Below are positions 33,140 to 41,865 of a stretch of DNA of 64,000 nucleotides, piece by piece (position 1 is the stretch's first letter; each line of letters opens with the position of its first letter). Both the position numbers and the translations under genes were made by a program. The notes under the pieces are model-generated. The model had not been told where the DNA came from. It searched no databases and worked only from the letters and a program-made list of their open reading frames with translations. This DNA is from Streptomyces sp. G-G2 (GTDB lineage Bacteria; Actinomycetota; Actinomycetes; Streptomycetales; Streptomycetaceae): contig NZ_JASISO010000032.1 in assembly GCF_030063135.1 (NCBI RefSeq), forward strand, positions 39,255-103,254, written 5' to 3'.

Positions 33140-34144
33140 CTAAGGGAGGGTAACGACCGTGGCGGCGTAGACGAGTCCCGCCCCGAAGCCGATGACGAGC
33201 GCGGTGTCGCCGCTCTTCGCCGCTCCGGTCGCCAGGAGCCGCTCCATAGCGAGCGGGATCGAGGCGGCCGAGGTGTTGCCGGTGGTCTCGATGTCACGGG
33301 CGACCGTGACGTGCTCCGGCAGCTTCAGAGTCTTCACCATCGAGTCGATGATCCGCATGTTGGCCTGGTGCGGGATGAAGACGTCCAGGTCGTCCGCGGT
33401 GATCCCGGCCGCGTCGAGCGCCTGCTGGGCCACCTTGGCCATCTCGAAGACGGCCCAGCGGAAGACCGCCTGACCCTCCTGCGTGATGGCCGGAAACTTT
33501 TCGCCGCCGCTCTTGCCGAGGTACTCGTCCCAGGGCACGGTCTGCTTGATGGTGTCGGATTTGTCGCCCTCCGAACCCCACACGGTGGGGCCGATGGCCG
33601 GTTCGTCCGAGGGGCCGATGACCACGGCGCCCGCGCCGTCACCGAACAGGAAGGCCGTCGCGCGGTCCTCCAGGTCGGTCAGGTCGGAGAGCCGCTCGAC
33701 ACCGATGACCAGCACGTACTCCGCCGAGCCCTCGACGACCAGGCTCTTGGCCAGGGTCAGGCCGTAGCCGAAACCGGCGCAGCCCGCGGAGATGTCGAAC
33801 GCGGCGGGCTTGCCCGCGCCGATGCGGTGCGCGATCTCGGTCGCGACGGCCGGCGTCTGCTTGAAGTGCGAGACCGTGGAGACGATCACGGCGCCGATCT
33901 GCTCGGGGGCGACCCCGGCGTCGGCGAGCGCCTTGCCCGAGGCCTCCACCGACATCGCGGCCACGGTCTCCTGGGGCGAGGCCCAGTGCCGGGTGGCGAT
34001 GCCGGAGCGGGAGCGGATCCACTCGTCGGACGAGTCGATTGTCTCCAGGATCACCTCGTTGGTGACGACCCGCGTCGGGCGGTAGCCGCCGACGCCGAGG
34101 ATGCGCGCGTACGGGGAACCCTTTGCAGGTTTGATCTTCGACAT
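33140..34144 (-). CDS. fabH: Beta-ketoacyl-ACP synthase III
   Basis: 334 residues. Catalytic triad: Cys in DISAGCAGFGYGLTLAKS, His in DVFIPHQANMRIIDSMVKTL, Asn in DIETTGNTSAASIPLAMERL. It starts fatty acid synthesis by condensing a short acyl-CoA with malonyl-ACP; in Streptomyces branched starters (isobutyryl, isovaleryl) are preferred. It begins 19 bases after the fabD stop, within the same operon. Confidence 0.97.
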   Translation of the reverse strand: MSKIKPAKGSPYARILGVGGYRPTRVVTNEVILETIDSSDEWIRSRSGIATRHWASPQETVAAMSVEASGKALADAGVAPEQIGAVIVSTVSHFKQTPAVATEIAHRIGAGKPAAFDISAGCAGFGYGLTLAKSLVVEGSAEYVLVIGVERLSDLTDLEDRATAFLFGDGAGAVVIGPSDEPAIGPTVWGSEGDKSDTIKQTVPWDEYLGKSGGEKFPAITQEGQAVFRWAVFEMAKVAQQALDAAGITADDLDVFIPHQANMRIIDSMVKTLKLPEHVTVARDIETTGNTSAASIPLAMERLLATGAAKSGDTALVIGFGAGLVYAATVVTLP

Positions 34145-34163
34145 GCGGTGTGGGCTCCTTCTC

Positions 34164-35081
34164 TCAGGCCGCGTGCTCGGCGATGAGCGCTGCGGCCTTC
34201 TCGAGATCGTCCGGCGTCTTCAGTGCCACGGTCGGTACGCCCTTCAGGGCGCGCTTGGCCAGCCCCGTCAGGGTGCCGCCCGGGCACAACTCGATGATCC
34301 CGGTGACACCGAGGTCGGCGAACGTCTCCATGCACAGGTCCCAGCGGACCGGGTTGGCGACCTGGCCGACCAGGCGGGCGACGACATCGGCGCCCGTGGT
34401 CACGACCTGCCCGTCTTTGTTCGATACGTACGTCAGCACCGGGTCGGCGGTGGTGAGGGCCTGGGCGGCCTTCTCCAGGGCGACGACGGCCGGAGCCATG
34501 TGGTGCGTGTGGAAGGCGCCCGCGACCTTGAGGGCGACGACCTTCATGGTGCCTTCGGGCTTGTCGGCCACCAGAGCGGCGATCTGCTCCATGGTGCCCG
34601 CGGCCACGATCTGGCCGGCGCCGTTGATGTTCGCCGGGGTCAGGCCCAGCGCGGCCAGATGGGCCACGACCACGTCCGGGTCACCGCCGAGCACTGCGGC
34701 CATGCCGGTCTCGGTGACCGCGGCGGCCTCCGCCATGCCCAGTCCGCGGGTGCGGACGAAGGACAGCGCGTCGGCCTCGGTCAGCACACCGGCGTAGGCG
34801 GCGGCGGTGATCTCACCGACGCTGTGCCCCGCCACCGCGCCGAACGCGGCCGGGGAACCCAGCGCGGTCGCGGACAGCAGACCCGCGGCCACGAGCAGCG
34901 GCTGGGCCACGGCGGTGTCGCGGATCTCGTCCGCGTCGGCCTTCGTGCCGTAGTGGGCAAGGTCGAGCTCGATGGCGTCCGACCAGGCGGCGACGCGGTC
35001 GGCGGCGCCGGGAAGGTCGAGCCAGGAAGTCAGGAAGCCGGGCGTCTGAGCGCCTTGGCCGGGAGCGACGAGTACGAGCAC
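34164..35081 (-). CDS. fabD: Malonyl-CoA:ACP transacylase
   Basis: 305 residues from GTG 35081 (VLVLVAPGQGAQTPGFLTSW); GTG 35087 two codons earlier is also possible. The active-site Ser is in GAVAGHSVGEITAAAYAGVL, the Arg in LSFVRTRGLGMAEA, and the His in VAGAFHTHHMAP. It loads malonate onto ACP. First gene of the fab operon. It follows fasR with an 89-base gap holding a dyad that probably binds FasR. Confidence 0.96.
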   Translation of the reverse strand: MLVLVAPGQGAQTPGFLTSWLDLPGAADRVAAWSDAIELDLAHYGTKADADEIRDTAVAQPLLVAAGLLSATALGSPAAFGAVAGHSVGEITAAAYAGVLTEADALSFVRTRGLGMAEAAAVTETGMAAVLGGDPDVVVAHLAALGLTPANINGAGQIVAAGTMEQIAALVADKPEGTMKVVALKVAGAFHTHHMAPAVVALEKAAQALTTADPVLTYVSNKDGQVVTTGADVVARLVGQVANPVRWDLCMETFADLGVTGIIELCPGGTLTGLAKRALKGVPTVALKTPDDLEKAAALIAEHAA

Positions 35082-35148
35082 CCTCACACTCTCTCTTGAA
35101 TTCGGCCCGCGCCGCCCGTGGGGACAGGGACGAAGAACCGTCGGGGTA

Positions 35149-35168
35149 ATTGTTGATGTCCGACAAAA
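35149..35168. promoter_or_regulatory. Candidate FasR site in front of fabD
   Basis: Between fasR and fabD the minus strand reads TTTTGTCGGACATCAACAAT, an imperfect dyad (TTGTCGG against TTGTTGA on the other strand). It is the only AT-rich, symmetric element in the 89-base gap, and FasR-type activators bind just upstream of fabD. Confidence 0.5.
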
Positions 35169-35170
35169 GT

Positions 35171-36397
35171 CTAGGACGGCTGTTCGCCGTCGGCCAGACG
35201 CCCCAGGATCAGGGCGATCCGCAGTGTGAACGCGGACCGGACATCGGACGGTGACCAGCCGGTGACGTCGGTCACACGTCGGAGCCGGTACCGCACCGTG
35301 TTCGGGTGCACGAAGAGCATCCGCGCCGCCCCTTCGAGGCTGCTCGCCTGCTCCAAGTAGACGCTCAGAGTCTCCAGTAGAGCAGACCCGGCCTCCTCCA
35401 GCGGTCTGTAGATCTCCTCCACCAACTGCTCGCGCGCGGACGGGTCCGAGGCGATCGCCCGCTCCGGGAGGAGATCGTCCGCCAGGACCGGCCGCGGCGC
35501 GTCCTGCCACGCCGTACAGGCCTTCAGCCCGGCGGCCGCCGCCTGCGCCGACTTCGTCGCGTTCAGCAGGTCCGACACCACCGGACCGGCCACCACGGCG
35601 CCCGCCGCGAACGGGCCGATCAGGGACTTCGCGACCTGCATCGGGTTGTCGCTGCCGCCCGCGATCACCACCAGCCGGTCACCGAGCACCCCGGTCAGCA
35701 CCTGGAGCTTGTGGTGCCGCGCGGCCCGCCGGATCGCCTCGACCGTCAGCTCGCTGTCACCTTCGGGAGCGGTCCCCAGCACCACGCACACGTGATCGGG
35801 CGAACTCCAGCCCAGCGCCGCGGCCCGCGACAGCGCGCCCTCGTCGGCCTCGCCCGAGAGCACCGCGTTGACCACCAGGGACTCCAGCCGGGCGTCCCAC
35901 GCCCCGCGCGCCTCGGCGGCCTGCGCGTACACCTGGGCCGTCGCGAAGGCGATCTCCCGGGCGTAGACCAGCAGCGCCTCGCGCAGGATCGACTCGTCGC
36001 CCGGGGCGGCGACCTCCTCGATCGCCGACTCCATGACCTCGATCGTCGTACGGACCATCTCGACGGTCTGGCGCAGCGTGATCGCCCGGGTCAGCTCGCG
36101 CGGAGCCGTCCCGAACACGTCGGTGGAGATCGCCTGCGGGGTCTCGGGGTGGCGGAACCACTCGGTGAACGCGGCGATGCCCGCCTGCGCGACCAGGCCG
36201 ATCCACGAACGGTTCTCCGGTGGCATCGCGCGGTACCAGGACAGCGTCTCGTCCATGCGGGCGATCGCGTTCGCGGCCAGCCGGCCCGAGGACTTCTCCA
36301 GTCGACGCAGCGTCGCCGCGTGCGGATGGGCCGGGTGGAGCTGGTGGGCGGGGTGCGGGAGATGCGCGGGGGGCTGCTCACGTTCGGGTTGGGGCAC
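35171..36397 (-). CDS. fasR: PucR-family transcriptional activator of fatty acid synthesis
   Basis: 408 residues from GTG 36397. The centre shows the GGDEF-like PucR domain (HVCVVLGTAPEGDSELTVEA to LVVIAGGSD). The C-terminal PucR helix-turn-helix is SLEGAARMLFVHPNTVRYRL continuing RRVTDVTGW. FasR of Streptomyces lies directly upstream of fabD, activates the fab operon and is needed for normal lipid synthesis; position and domain order agree here. The His/Pro-rich first 30 residues are poorly conserved. Confidence 0.93.
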   Translation of the reverse strand: MPQPEREQPPAHLPHPAHQLHPAHPHAATLRRLEKSSGRLAANAIARMDETLSWYRAMPPENRSWIGLVAQAGIAAFTEWFRHPETPQAISTDVFGTAPRELTRAITLRQTVEMVRTTIEVMESAIEEVAAPGDESILREALLVYAREIAFATAQVYAQAAEARGAWDARLESLVVNAVLSGEADEGALSRAAALGWSSPDHVCVVLGTAPEGDSELTVEAIRRAARHHKLQVLTGVLGDRLVVIAGGSDNPMQVAKSLIGPFAAGAVVAGPVVSDLLNATKSAQAAAAGLKACTAWQDAPRPVLADDLLPERAIASDPSAREQLVEEIYRPLEEAGSALLETLSVYLEQASSLEGAARMLFVHPNTVRYRLRRVTDVTGWSPSDVRSAFTLRIALILGRLADGEQPS

Positions 36398-36493
36398 GTG
36401 ACAAGACTGCCCTATCCGGACGCCGCCGCGGAGTCCCGGGGTCGGCGGCCCGGTCCCGCGGCGGTGATCGCCGGTGGGGCTACGGTGGCCCCC

Positions 36494-37186
36494 ATGATGG
36501 AAGTACGACGCGCCACGGACCGTTACCCGGGCGGGGACGAGGCGGCCGGGATCAGCACCCGGCACGCCTTCTCCTTCGGCGGCTCCTACGATCCGGACAA
36601 CATCGGATTCGGCCCGGTCCGCGCCTGCAACGAGGAAACCCTGGCCCCCGGGGCCGGGTTCGAGGAGCACGCGCACCGTCACACCGAGATCGTCACCTGG
36701 GTCACCGAGGGCGAGCTGACCCACCGGGACACCACCGGCCGCTCGACCGTGGTGCGCCCCGGCGACGTCCAGCGGCTCAGCGCGGGCGACGGGGTCCGGC
36801 ACGTCGAGCGCAACGATGGCACGGTGCCGCTCCGCTTCGTCCAGATGTGGCTGTCCCCGGCGGGTCTCGCCGACCCCGGCCCGGAACCGGCGTACGAGAT
36901 CACCCGCGGCCTCGCCGACGGCGCGCCCTGCCCGGTCCCCGCGGCCGGGGCCGTGTTCCGGGTGCGCAGGCCCGGCGCGGGCGAGCGGGTCGCCGTACCG
37001 GACGCGGCCCGGGTCTACCTGCACGTCGTACGCGGGGACCTGCGGCTCGACGGGGCGGCGGCCGAGGACGGGATCGGCCCGGGCGTGGAGCTGGGCCCCG
37101 GGGACTCGGTGCGCATCAGGGGCGTGGCGGGCCTGGAGATCGTGGCCGGGTCCCCGGGGGAGCTGCTCCTGTGGGAGCTGCCCTGA
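36494..37186 (+). CDS. Pirin-family protein (bicupin)
   Basis: 230 residues from ATG 36494 (a second ATG lies one codon on). The N-terminal cupin holds RHAFSFGGSYDPDNIGFGPV and metal ligands in FEEHAHRHTEIVTWVTEGEL with HRDTTG. The C-terminal cupin is degenerate. Pirins bind iron; some act as quercetinases or transcription co-regulators. It is divergent from fasR with 96 bases between. No partner gene suggests a pathway. Confidence 0.92.
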   Translation: MMEVRRATDRYPGGDEAAGISTRHAFSFGGSYDPDNIGFGPVRACNEETLAPGAGFEEHAHRHTEIVTWVTEGELTHRDTTGRSTVVRPGDVQRLSAGDGVRHVERNDGTVPLRFVQMWLSPAGLADPGPEPAYEITRGLADGAPCPVPAAGAVFRVRRPGAGERVAVPDAARVYLHVVRGDLRLDGAAAEDGIGPGVELGPGDSVRIRGVAGLEIVAGSPGELLLWELP

Positions 37187-37209
37187 CGCGGTGACGGCCC
37201 GTTCCGCGC

Positions 37210-38391
37210 TCAGCCCCGCTGACCGGCCAGGGAGCCGACCAGCCCGTCCAGCGAACCGCCCAGCGGATCGGTGAGGGGCCCGGTCAGGGAGCCGCCGAGC
37301 GGATCGGCGGCCCGGGAGCGGATGTCCGGGAGCCTGCGGTAGAGAAGGGTCCCCGGGCACTCGGTGGAGAAGGCGTCCCGGTGGCCGGAGATCCGCTCGA
37401 AGCGGGCCCCCTGGCCGGTGCGGAACGTGCCGTTGTCGAGCCCGGAGGTCAGGGTGACGCTGCCCTGCGGGTCGTACCCGTAGCGGCCCAGCTTCCAGCC
37501 GGCCAGCCGGGCCACCGCGTTCATCGCGGCGCCGGAGGGCTCCTGGGAGGAGTACTCCCCGATCACCGCGATGCCCATGGTGTCGGTGTTGAAGCCCAGG
37601 GTGTGCGCCCCGGTCACCGGGCGGTCGGCGCCGCCCCGGCGGCCCTCGAAGACCGTCCCGCACTTGTCCACGACGAAGTTGTAGCCGAGGTCCTTCCACC
37701 CGTTCGTGCGCACGTGCAGCTCCTGGAGCCCGCGCAGCAGCGCCGCCGAGTCGGTGCAGTCGTAGGCGTTGGTCTGCGCGGTGTGGTGGACGAAGACGGC
37801 CTTGACCTCCTTGCCGTACACCGGGTCGTCGCCCGGCTGCTCCCGGGCGCCCCACGCGGAGCGCGACACGATGTCGGGGCGGGCGGCGGCCGAGCGGGCC
37901 GCGGGTACCGCCGGGGCGGCTCCGAACGCGGCCGGCACGGTGTCGTCCCCCGCGCCCGGCCCGGCTCCCGCCGGGTCGGCGCCCGGGTCGACCAGGTCCA
38001 GGCGCAGCCCCGCGGGCAGCGCCCCGCCGTGTCCCGCGACCTTGACCTCGACCCCGTCGGAGGGCCCGGCCCACAGCGGCTCGGAGACCCCGCGCACGCC
38101 TTCGCCCCGCTCCGTGCCCAGCACGGTCCAGGGGGACCATGCCCCGGTCGCCACGGACTTCGTCCGGACCCGGATCTCTCCGTCGAGAGCGTGGCCGGGC
38201 TCGTTCCAGGAGACGGCCAGCATGCTGAACCCGGCGGTGTCCGCGTCCTCGAACGAGGCTCCGGAGCCGCTCACCCGCAGGGGCTCGGTGCGCAGCGCGG
38301 CGCCCGGCACCCCCCGGGCGGCGAGCAGGCCGACGATGCCGGTGGTGAGGGCGGCGGTGGCGGCCGACACCACGATGCTGCGGGTGCGCAC
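37210..38391 (-). CDS. Secreted N-acetylmuramoyl-L-alanine amidase / peptidoglycan-recognition protein
   Basis: 393 residues from GTG 38391, chosen because GGGGAG stands 6 bases upstream (a TTG at 38412 is also in frame). Signal peptide VRTRSIVVSAATAALTTGIV. A beta-rich N-terminal region with SMLAVSWNEPG precedes the amidase_2/PGRP domain from about 170: SRSAWGAREQPGDDPVYGKE, zinc His in VFVHHTAQT, AVIGEYSS, and zinc His and Cys in ISGHRDAFSTECPG. It cuts the stem peptide from muramic acid in the wall. The C-terminus repeats DPLGGSLTGPLTDPLGGSL. Confidence 0.93.
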   Translation of the reverse strand: MRTRSIVVSAATAALTTGIVGLLAARGVPGAALRTEPLRVSGSGASFEDADTAGFSMLAVSWNEPGHALDGEIRVRTKSVATGAWSPWTVLGTERGEGVRGVSEPLWAGPSDGVEVKVAGHGGALPAGLRLDLVDPGADPAGAGPGAGDDTVPAAFGAAPAVPAARSAAARPDIVSRSAWGAREQPGDDPVYGKEVKAVFVHHTAQTNAYDCTDSAALLRGLQELHVRTNGWKDLGYNFVVDKCGTVFEGRRGGADRPVTGAHTLGFNTDTMGIAVIGEYSSQEPSGAAMNAVARLAGWKLGRYGYDPQGSVTLTSGLDNGTFRTGQGARFERISGHRDAFSTECPGTLLYRRLPDIRSRAADPLGGSLTGPLTDPLGGSLDGLVGSLAGQRG

Positions 38392-38581
38392 CCGGTTCTC
38401 CCCGATGATCAACGGTGAATGGGAACCGGAATCTATCGATCAGCCGGGGCCGGGACCGGGAAGAAGGCCCCGGCAATCGGGTCGGATGGGGGCATAGCCC
38501 CGGCCGCGTCACCCGTTCGGCGCCACCGTCGAACGCGCCTCCAGCGGCGCGCCTCCAGTGGCGCGGCTCAGCGGTGCGGCG

Positions 38582-39412
38582 TCAGCGCCGCTCCGCCAGC
38601 TCGGCGAGGACCGCGTCGGTGAACGGCGGCCAGGCCGCGACCGCCCACGGCCCGAAGGCCCGGTCGGCCAGCGCCACGCACGCGGCGCGCGCGTCCGGGT
38701 CCACCCACAGGAAGGTGCCCGCCTGCCCGAAGTGGCCGAAGGTGCGCGGGGAGGACGCGGCGCCTGTCCAGTGCGGGGACTTCCCGTCGCGGATCTCCAG
38801 GCCGAGGCCCCAGTCGTTGGGGGACTGGTGACCGTAACCGGGCAGCACGCCCTTGAGTCCCGGGTGCACCACCGCGGTGGCCTCCGCGACCGTGCGGACG
38901 TCCAGCAGCCGGGGCGCCTGCAGCTCGGCGGCGAACCGGACGAGGTCGGAGACCGTCGAGACGCCGTCCTTCGCCGGGGAACCGTCCACGGTGGTCGCGG
39001 TCATACCGAGCGGCTCCAGCACGGCCTGCCGGAGGTACTCGGCGAAGGGGATGCCCGTGGCCTTGGTGATGTGGTCGCCCAGCACCTCGAAACCGGCGTT
39101 GGAGTACAGTCGCCGCTCCCCGGCCGGGGCCATCGCGCGGTGCTCGTCGAAGGCGAGGCCGCTGGTGTGCGCGAGCAGGTGCCGGACGGTGGATCCCTCG
39201 GGTCCGGCCGGCTCGTCCAGCTCGACCGCGCCTTCCTCGTACGCGACGAGCGCGGCGTACGCGGTGAGAGGCTTGGTGACGGAGGCCAGCGGGAAACGGT
39301 GGTCGACCGGTCCGTGACTGCCCGCGAGGGTCCCGTCGGCGCGCACGACGGCCGCGGCCGCGGTCGGGACCGGCCAGCTCTCGATGGTCCGCAGGCTCTC
39401 CATGATCTCCAT
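38582..39412 (-). CDS. Serine hydrolase, beta-lactamase / class C family
   Basis: 276 residues. The nucleophile motif SxxK is in PLASVTKPLTAYAAL, the YxN motif in RRLYSNAGFEVLG, and a third block is GHFGQAGTFLWVDP in place of KTG. No signal peptide, so it is cytosolic, likely an esterase or D-amino-acid peptidase rather than a resistance enzyme. ATG 39412 is used; ATG 39403 is possible. It is divergent from the MerR gene, and both start regions share the short gap holding a MerR dyad. Confidence 0.9.
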   Translation of the reverse strand: MEIMESLRTIESWPVPTAAAAVVRADGTLAGSHGPVDHRFPLASVTKPLTAYAALVAYEEGAVELDEPAGPEGSTVRHLLAHTSGLAFDEHRAMAPAGERRLYSNAGFEVLGDHITKATGIPFAEYLRQAVLEPLGMTATTVDGSPAKDGVSTVSDLVRFAAELQAPRLLDVRTVAEATAVVHPGLKGVLPGYGHQSPNDWGLGLEIRDGKSPHWTGAASSPRTFGHFGQAGTFLWVDPDARAACVALADRAFGPWAVAAWPPFTDAVLAELAERR

Positions 39413-39426
39413 GTGGCCGAGCCTAC

Positions 39427-39456
39427 TTGCTTGGAGTGCACTCCAGGGTTTTAGCG
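39427..39456 (+). promoter_or_regulatory. MerR-type promoter and operator
   Basis: A perfect 14-bp palindrome TGGAGTGCACTCCA (39432-39445) lies between a -35-like TTGCTT (39427) and a -10-like TTAGCG ending at 39456, with an extended spacer of about 18-19 bp as MerR activators need. ATG 39465 is only 8 bases further, so the transcript may be leaderless. Confidence 0.7.
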
Positions 39457-39464
39457 TGGTGGTC

Positions 39465-39851
39465 ATGAGCCTGACGCAGACGCAGACGCGGTACACGATC
39501 AGCGAGGTCGAGGCCCGGACCGGTCTGACCCAGCACACACTGCGCTGGTACGAACGGATCGGTCTGATGCCGCACGTGGACCGCTCGCACTCGGGTCAGC
39601 GCCGGTTCAGCGACAAGGACCTCGACTGGCTGGCCTTCGTGGGCAAGCTGCGCACCACCGGGATGTCGGTGGCGGACATGGTCCGGTACGCGGAACTGGT
39701 GCGGGAGGGCCCGCACACGTTCGAAGAGCGCCGGGAGCTGCTGGAGCGCACCAGGCGCGAGGTGCGGGCGCGGATCGACGAGCTGACGGACGCGCTGGCC
39801 GTACTGGACTTCAAGATCGGCTTCTACGAGCAGGGGAAGGCGCAGTCATGA
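39465..39851 (+). CDS. MerR-family transcriptional regulator
   Basis: 128 residues from ATG 39465. The helix-turn-helix is YTISEVEARTGLTQHTLRWY with ERIGLMPHVDRSHSGQRRFS; the coiled dimerisation helix spans about 85-120 (ERRELLERTRREVRARIDEL). There is no Cys-based metal site, so it belongs to the group sensing small organic molecules. It overlaps the aldo/keto reductase gene by 4 bases and very likely activates this operon through the palindrome at 39432. Confidence 0.93.
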   Translation: MSLTQTQTRYTISEVEARTGLTQHTLRWYERIGLMPHVDRSHSGQRRFSDKDLDWLAFVGKLRTTGMSVADMVRYAELVREGPHTFEERRELLERTRREVRARIDELTDALAVLDFKIGFYEQGKAQS

Positions 39852-40873
39852 CGAACGCAGGCACGGACAAGATCGCCCGGGTCGAACTGGGCAAGGACGG
39901 CCCGCAGGTCGGGATACAGGGCCTCGGCTGCATGGGCATCAGCGAGTTCTACGGGGACACGGACGAGGCGGCGGCCCGCGACACCCTGGAGGCCGCCCTG
40001 GAGGCCGGGGTCACCCTCTTCGACACGGCCGACGTGTACGGGCGGGGGCGCAACGAGGAGTTCCTCGCGCCGTTCGTCGCGGCGCACCGGGACGAGATCA
40101 CCCTGGCGACGAAGTTCGCGATCGAGCGCAACGACGACCCGCACTACCGGGCCGTGCGCAACGACGCGGCGTACGTCCGCCAGTCCGTCGAGGGCAGCCT
40201 GCGGCGGCTCGGCGTGGAGACCATCGACCTGTACTACATGCACCGGCGCGACCCGGACGTGCCGTTCGCGGAGTCGGTCGGCGCGATGGCGGAGCTGGTG
40301 ACCGAGGGCAAGGTGCGCTACCTGGGCCTGAGCGAGGTCACGGGCGCGGAGCTGCGCGAGGCGCACGCGGTGCATCCGATCACCGCGCTCCAGTCGGAGT
40401 GGTCGCTGTTCAGCCGGGACGTGGAGCGCAGCGCGGTGGGTGCGGCGGCGGAGCTGGGCGTGGGCTTCGTGCCCTACTCCCCGCTCGGGCGCGGCTTCCT
40501 GACCGGGGCGTTCGCGGACGCGGGTGCGGAGCTGGCGGAGGGCGACTTCCGGCGCTACCAGCCGCGGTTCACCGGGGACAACGCGAAGGTCAATGCCGCG
40601 CTGCTGGCGCCGGTACGGGAGATCGCGGCGGCGCACGGGGCCACGGCGGCGCAGGTCGCGCTGGCCTGGGTGCAGCAGCGGGCGGCGGTGCACGGCCTGA
40701 CGGTCGTCCCGATCCCGGGCACCCGCAAGCGGAGCCGCCTGGAGGAGAACGCGGCGGCCACCCGGATCACCCTGACGGAGCCGGAGCTGGCCCTGCTGGC
40801 CCCCATCGCGGCCGAGGTCGCGGGCGACCGCTACCCGGACATGAGCAGCACCTCGGCGGCCCGCGAGTCCTGA
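39848..40873 (+). CDS. Aldo/keto reductase
   Basis: 341 residues, a TIM-barrel NADPH enzyme. The catalytic set is Asp and Tyr in LFDTADVYGRGRNEEFL, Lys in ITLATKFAIE and His in YYMHRRDPDVP. The cofactor loop is VPIPGTRKRSRLEENAAAT. This is the branch usually annotated as a general aldehyde or ketone reductase, often paired with MerR. It is translationally coupled to the MerR gene; together they look like a switch that detoxifies a carbonyl sensed by MerR. Confidence 0.94.
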   Translation: MTNAGTDKIARVELGKDGPQVGIQGLGCMGISEFYGDTDEAAARDTLEAALEAGVTLFDTADVYGRGRNEEFLAPFVAAHRDEITLATKFAIERNDDPHYRAVRNDAAYVRQSVEGSLRRLGVETIDLYYMHRRDPDVPFAESVGAMAELVTEGKVRYLGLSEVTGAELREAHAVHPITALQSEWSLFSRDVERSAVGAAAELGVGFVPYSPLGRGFLTGAFADAGAELAEGDFRRYQPRFTGDNAKVNAALLAPVREIAAAHGATAAQVALAWVQQRAAVHGLTVVPIPGTRKRSRLEENAAATRITLTEPELALLAPIAAEVAGDRYPDMSSTSAARES

Positions 40874-40930
40874 GCCCGTGCCCCGCGCCGACGGCCCTGG
40901 CGCCGCAGGCGCGAGAGCGCCGCGCAGCGG

Positions 40931-41791
40931 TCACACGTCGGTGGCGAAACGATCCCGCAGCGCCGCGTACTCGGCGTCCGTCAGCAGCCCGGCCCCGTGC
41001 AGCTCGCTGAGGTGCCGCATCCGGTCCGGTTCCCGCGGGGACGGAGCCGCCATCGGTCCGGCCGCCACCGGCGTCCGCCCCCGTACCGCCGCCAGCACCG
41101 CCGCCGCGAACGGCAGGGACTCGTGCACCCCGCCGTACCCGAGGGCGAACAGCACCGCCGCCGGGTCGTGCTCCGGGGCCGGGGCCTCGTCGCCGTCGTC
41201 GCGGGAGCGCAGCCGCAGGTGGCCTCCGGGCTGTTCGGGGGAATGCCATTCGACCCCGGTCAGCGTGGCCAGCGGGAAGTGCTGGTCGCCCGCCTTCCAC
41301 TTCGCGCTGGACGCCCCGGTGCGCGACCAGCGGAAGCCGACCCCGCTCTCGTCGAGCGTCGCCCGGGCGTCGTACGCCTTGAGGTGCGTCGGCGGCTTCG
41401 GCGCCTCGACCAGGAAGCGCGGGGCCGGTTCCGCCGCGTCCGGCCCGAGCCGCGCGCGCAGCGCGTCGGCCAGCGCGGTCGCCAGCGGCGCCCGGTCGGC
41501 GGGCAGCACCAGCCGGTACGGGTCGCAGATCTCCTTCAGCTGCCCCGCGGCGGCCTCCATCAGCGGATCCGCCCCGGGCCGCGGCGCGGCACGCAGCACC
41601 ACCGTGTCCCGCTTCCCCGCGGTCACGGTCACACTCACCTCGGACAACGCCTCGTGGGGGATGCGGCGTTGCCCCAGCGCATGCCAGAGCCGCGGCATCC
41701 GCAGTGCGGACATCCCCCGTTCGAAGCGGATGAGCACCGAGTCCGAGTCGAACTCCCAGACGGCATGGTTTCCGGCCAGTACGTCACCCAT
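40931..41791 (-). CDS. DUF4429 protein with C-terminal SHOCT domain
   Basis: 286 residues from ATG 41791 (MGDVLAGNHAVWEFDSDSVL); an ATG three codons earlier is possible. Two DUF4429 units, rich in beta strands (about 5-120 and 130-225, with HFPLATLTGVEWHSP), are followed by a SHOCT motif, MRHLSELHGAGLLTDAEYAA. The domains resemble PH-like folds. Streptomyces carry several copies, of unknown role. It is cytosolic. Its 3' end faces the aldo/keto reductase gene. Confidence 0.85.
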   Translation of the reverse strand: MGDVLAGNHAVWEFDSDSVLIRFERGMSALRMPRLWHALGQRRIPHEALSEVSVTVTAGKRDTVVLRAAPRPGADPLMEAAAGQLKEICDPYRLVLPADRAPLATALADALRARLGPDAAEPAPRFLVEAPKPPTHLKAYDARATLDESGVGFRWSRTGASSAKWKAGDQHFPLATLTGVEWHSPEQPGGHLRLRSRDDGDEAPAPEHDPAAVLFALGYGGVHESLPFAAAVLAAVRGRTPVAAGPMAAPSPREPDRMRHLSELHGAGLLTDAEYAALRDRFATDV

Positions 41792-41865
41792 GCGGCTCAT
41801 CGTAAAGGGCGGTGGGCCCGCGCGTCCCCTCACTGCGAGAGTCGTTTTCAGGGCCTCTACGCGCG

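Noticed and set aside
36398..38512. Extension of the fasR frame to over 1,100 codons
   Set aside because: The extra part is antisense to pirin and overlaps the amidase in another frame; a GTG at 36397 gives the expected FasR length.
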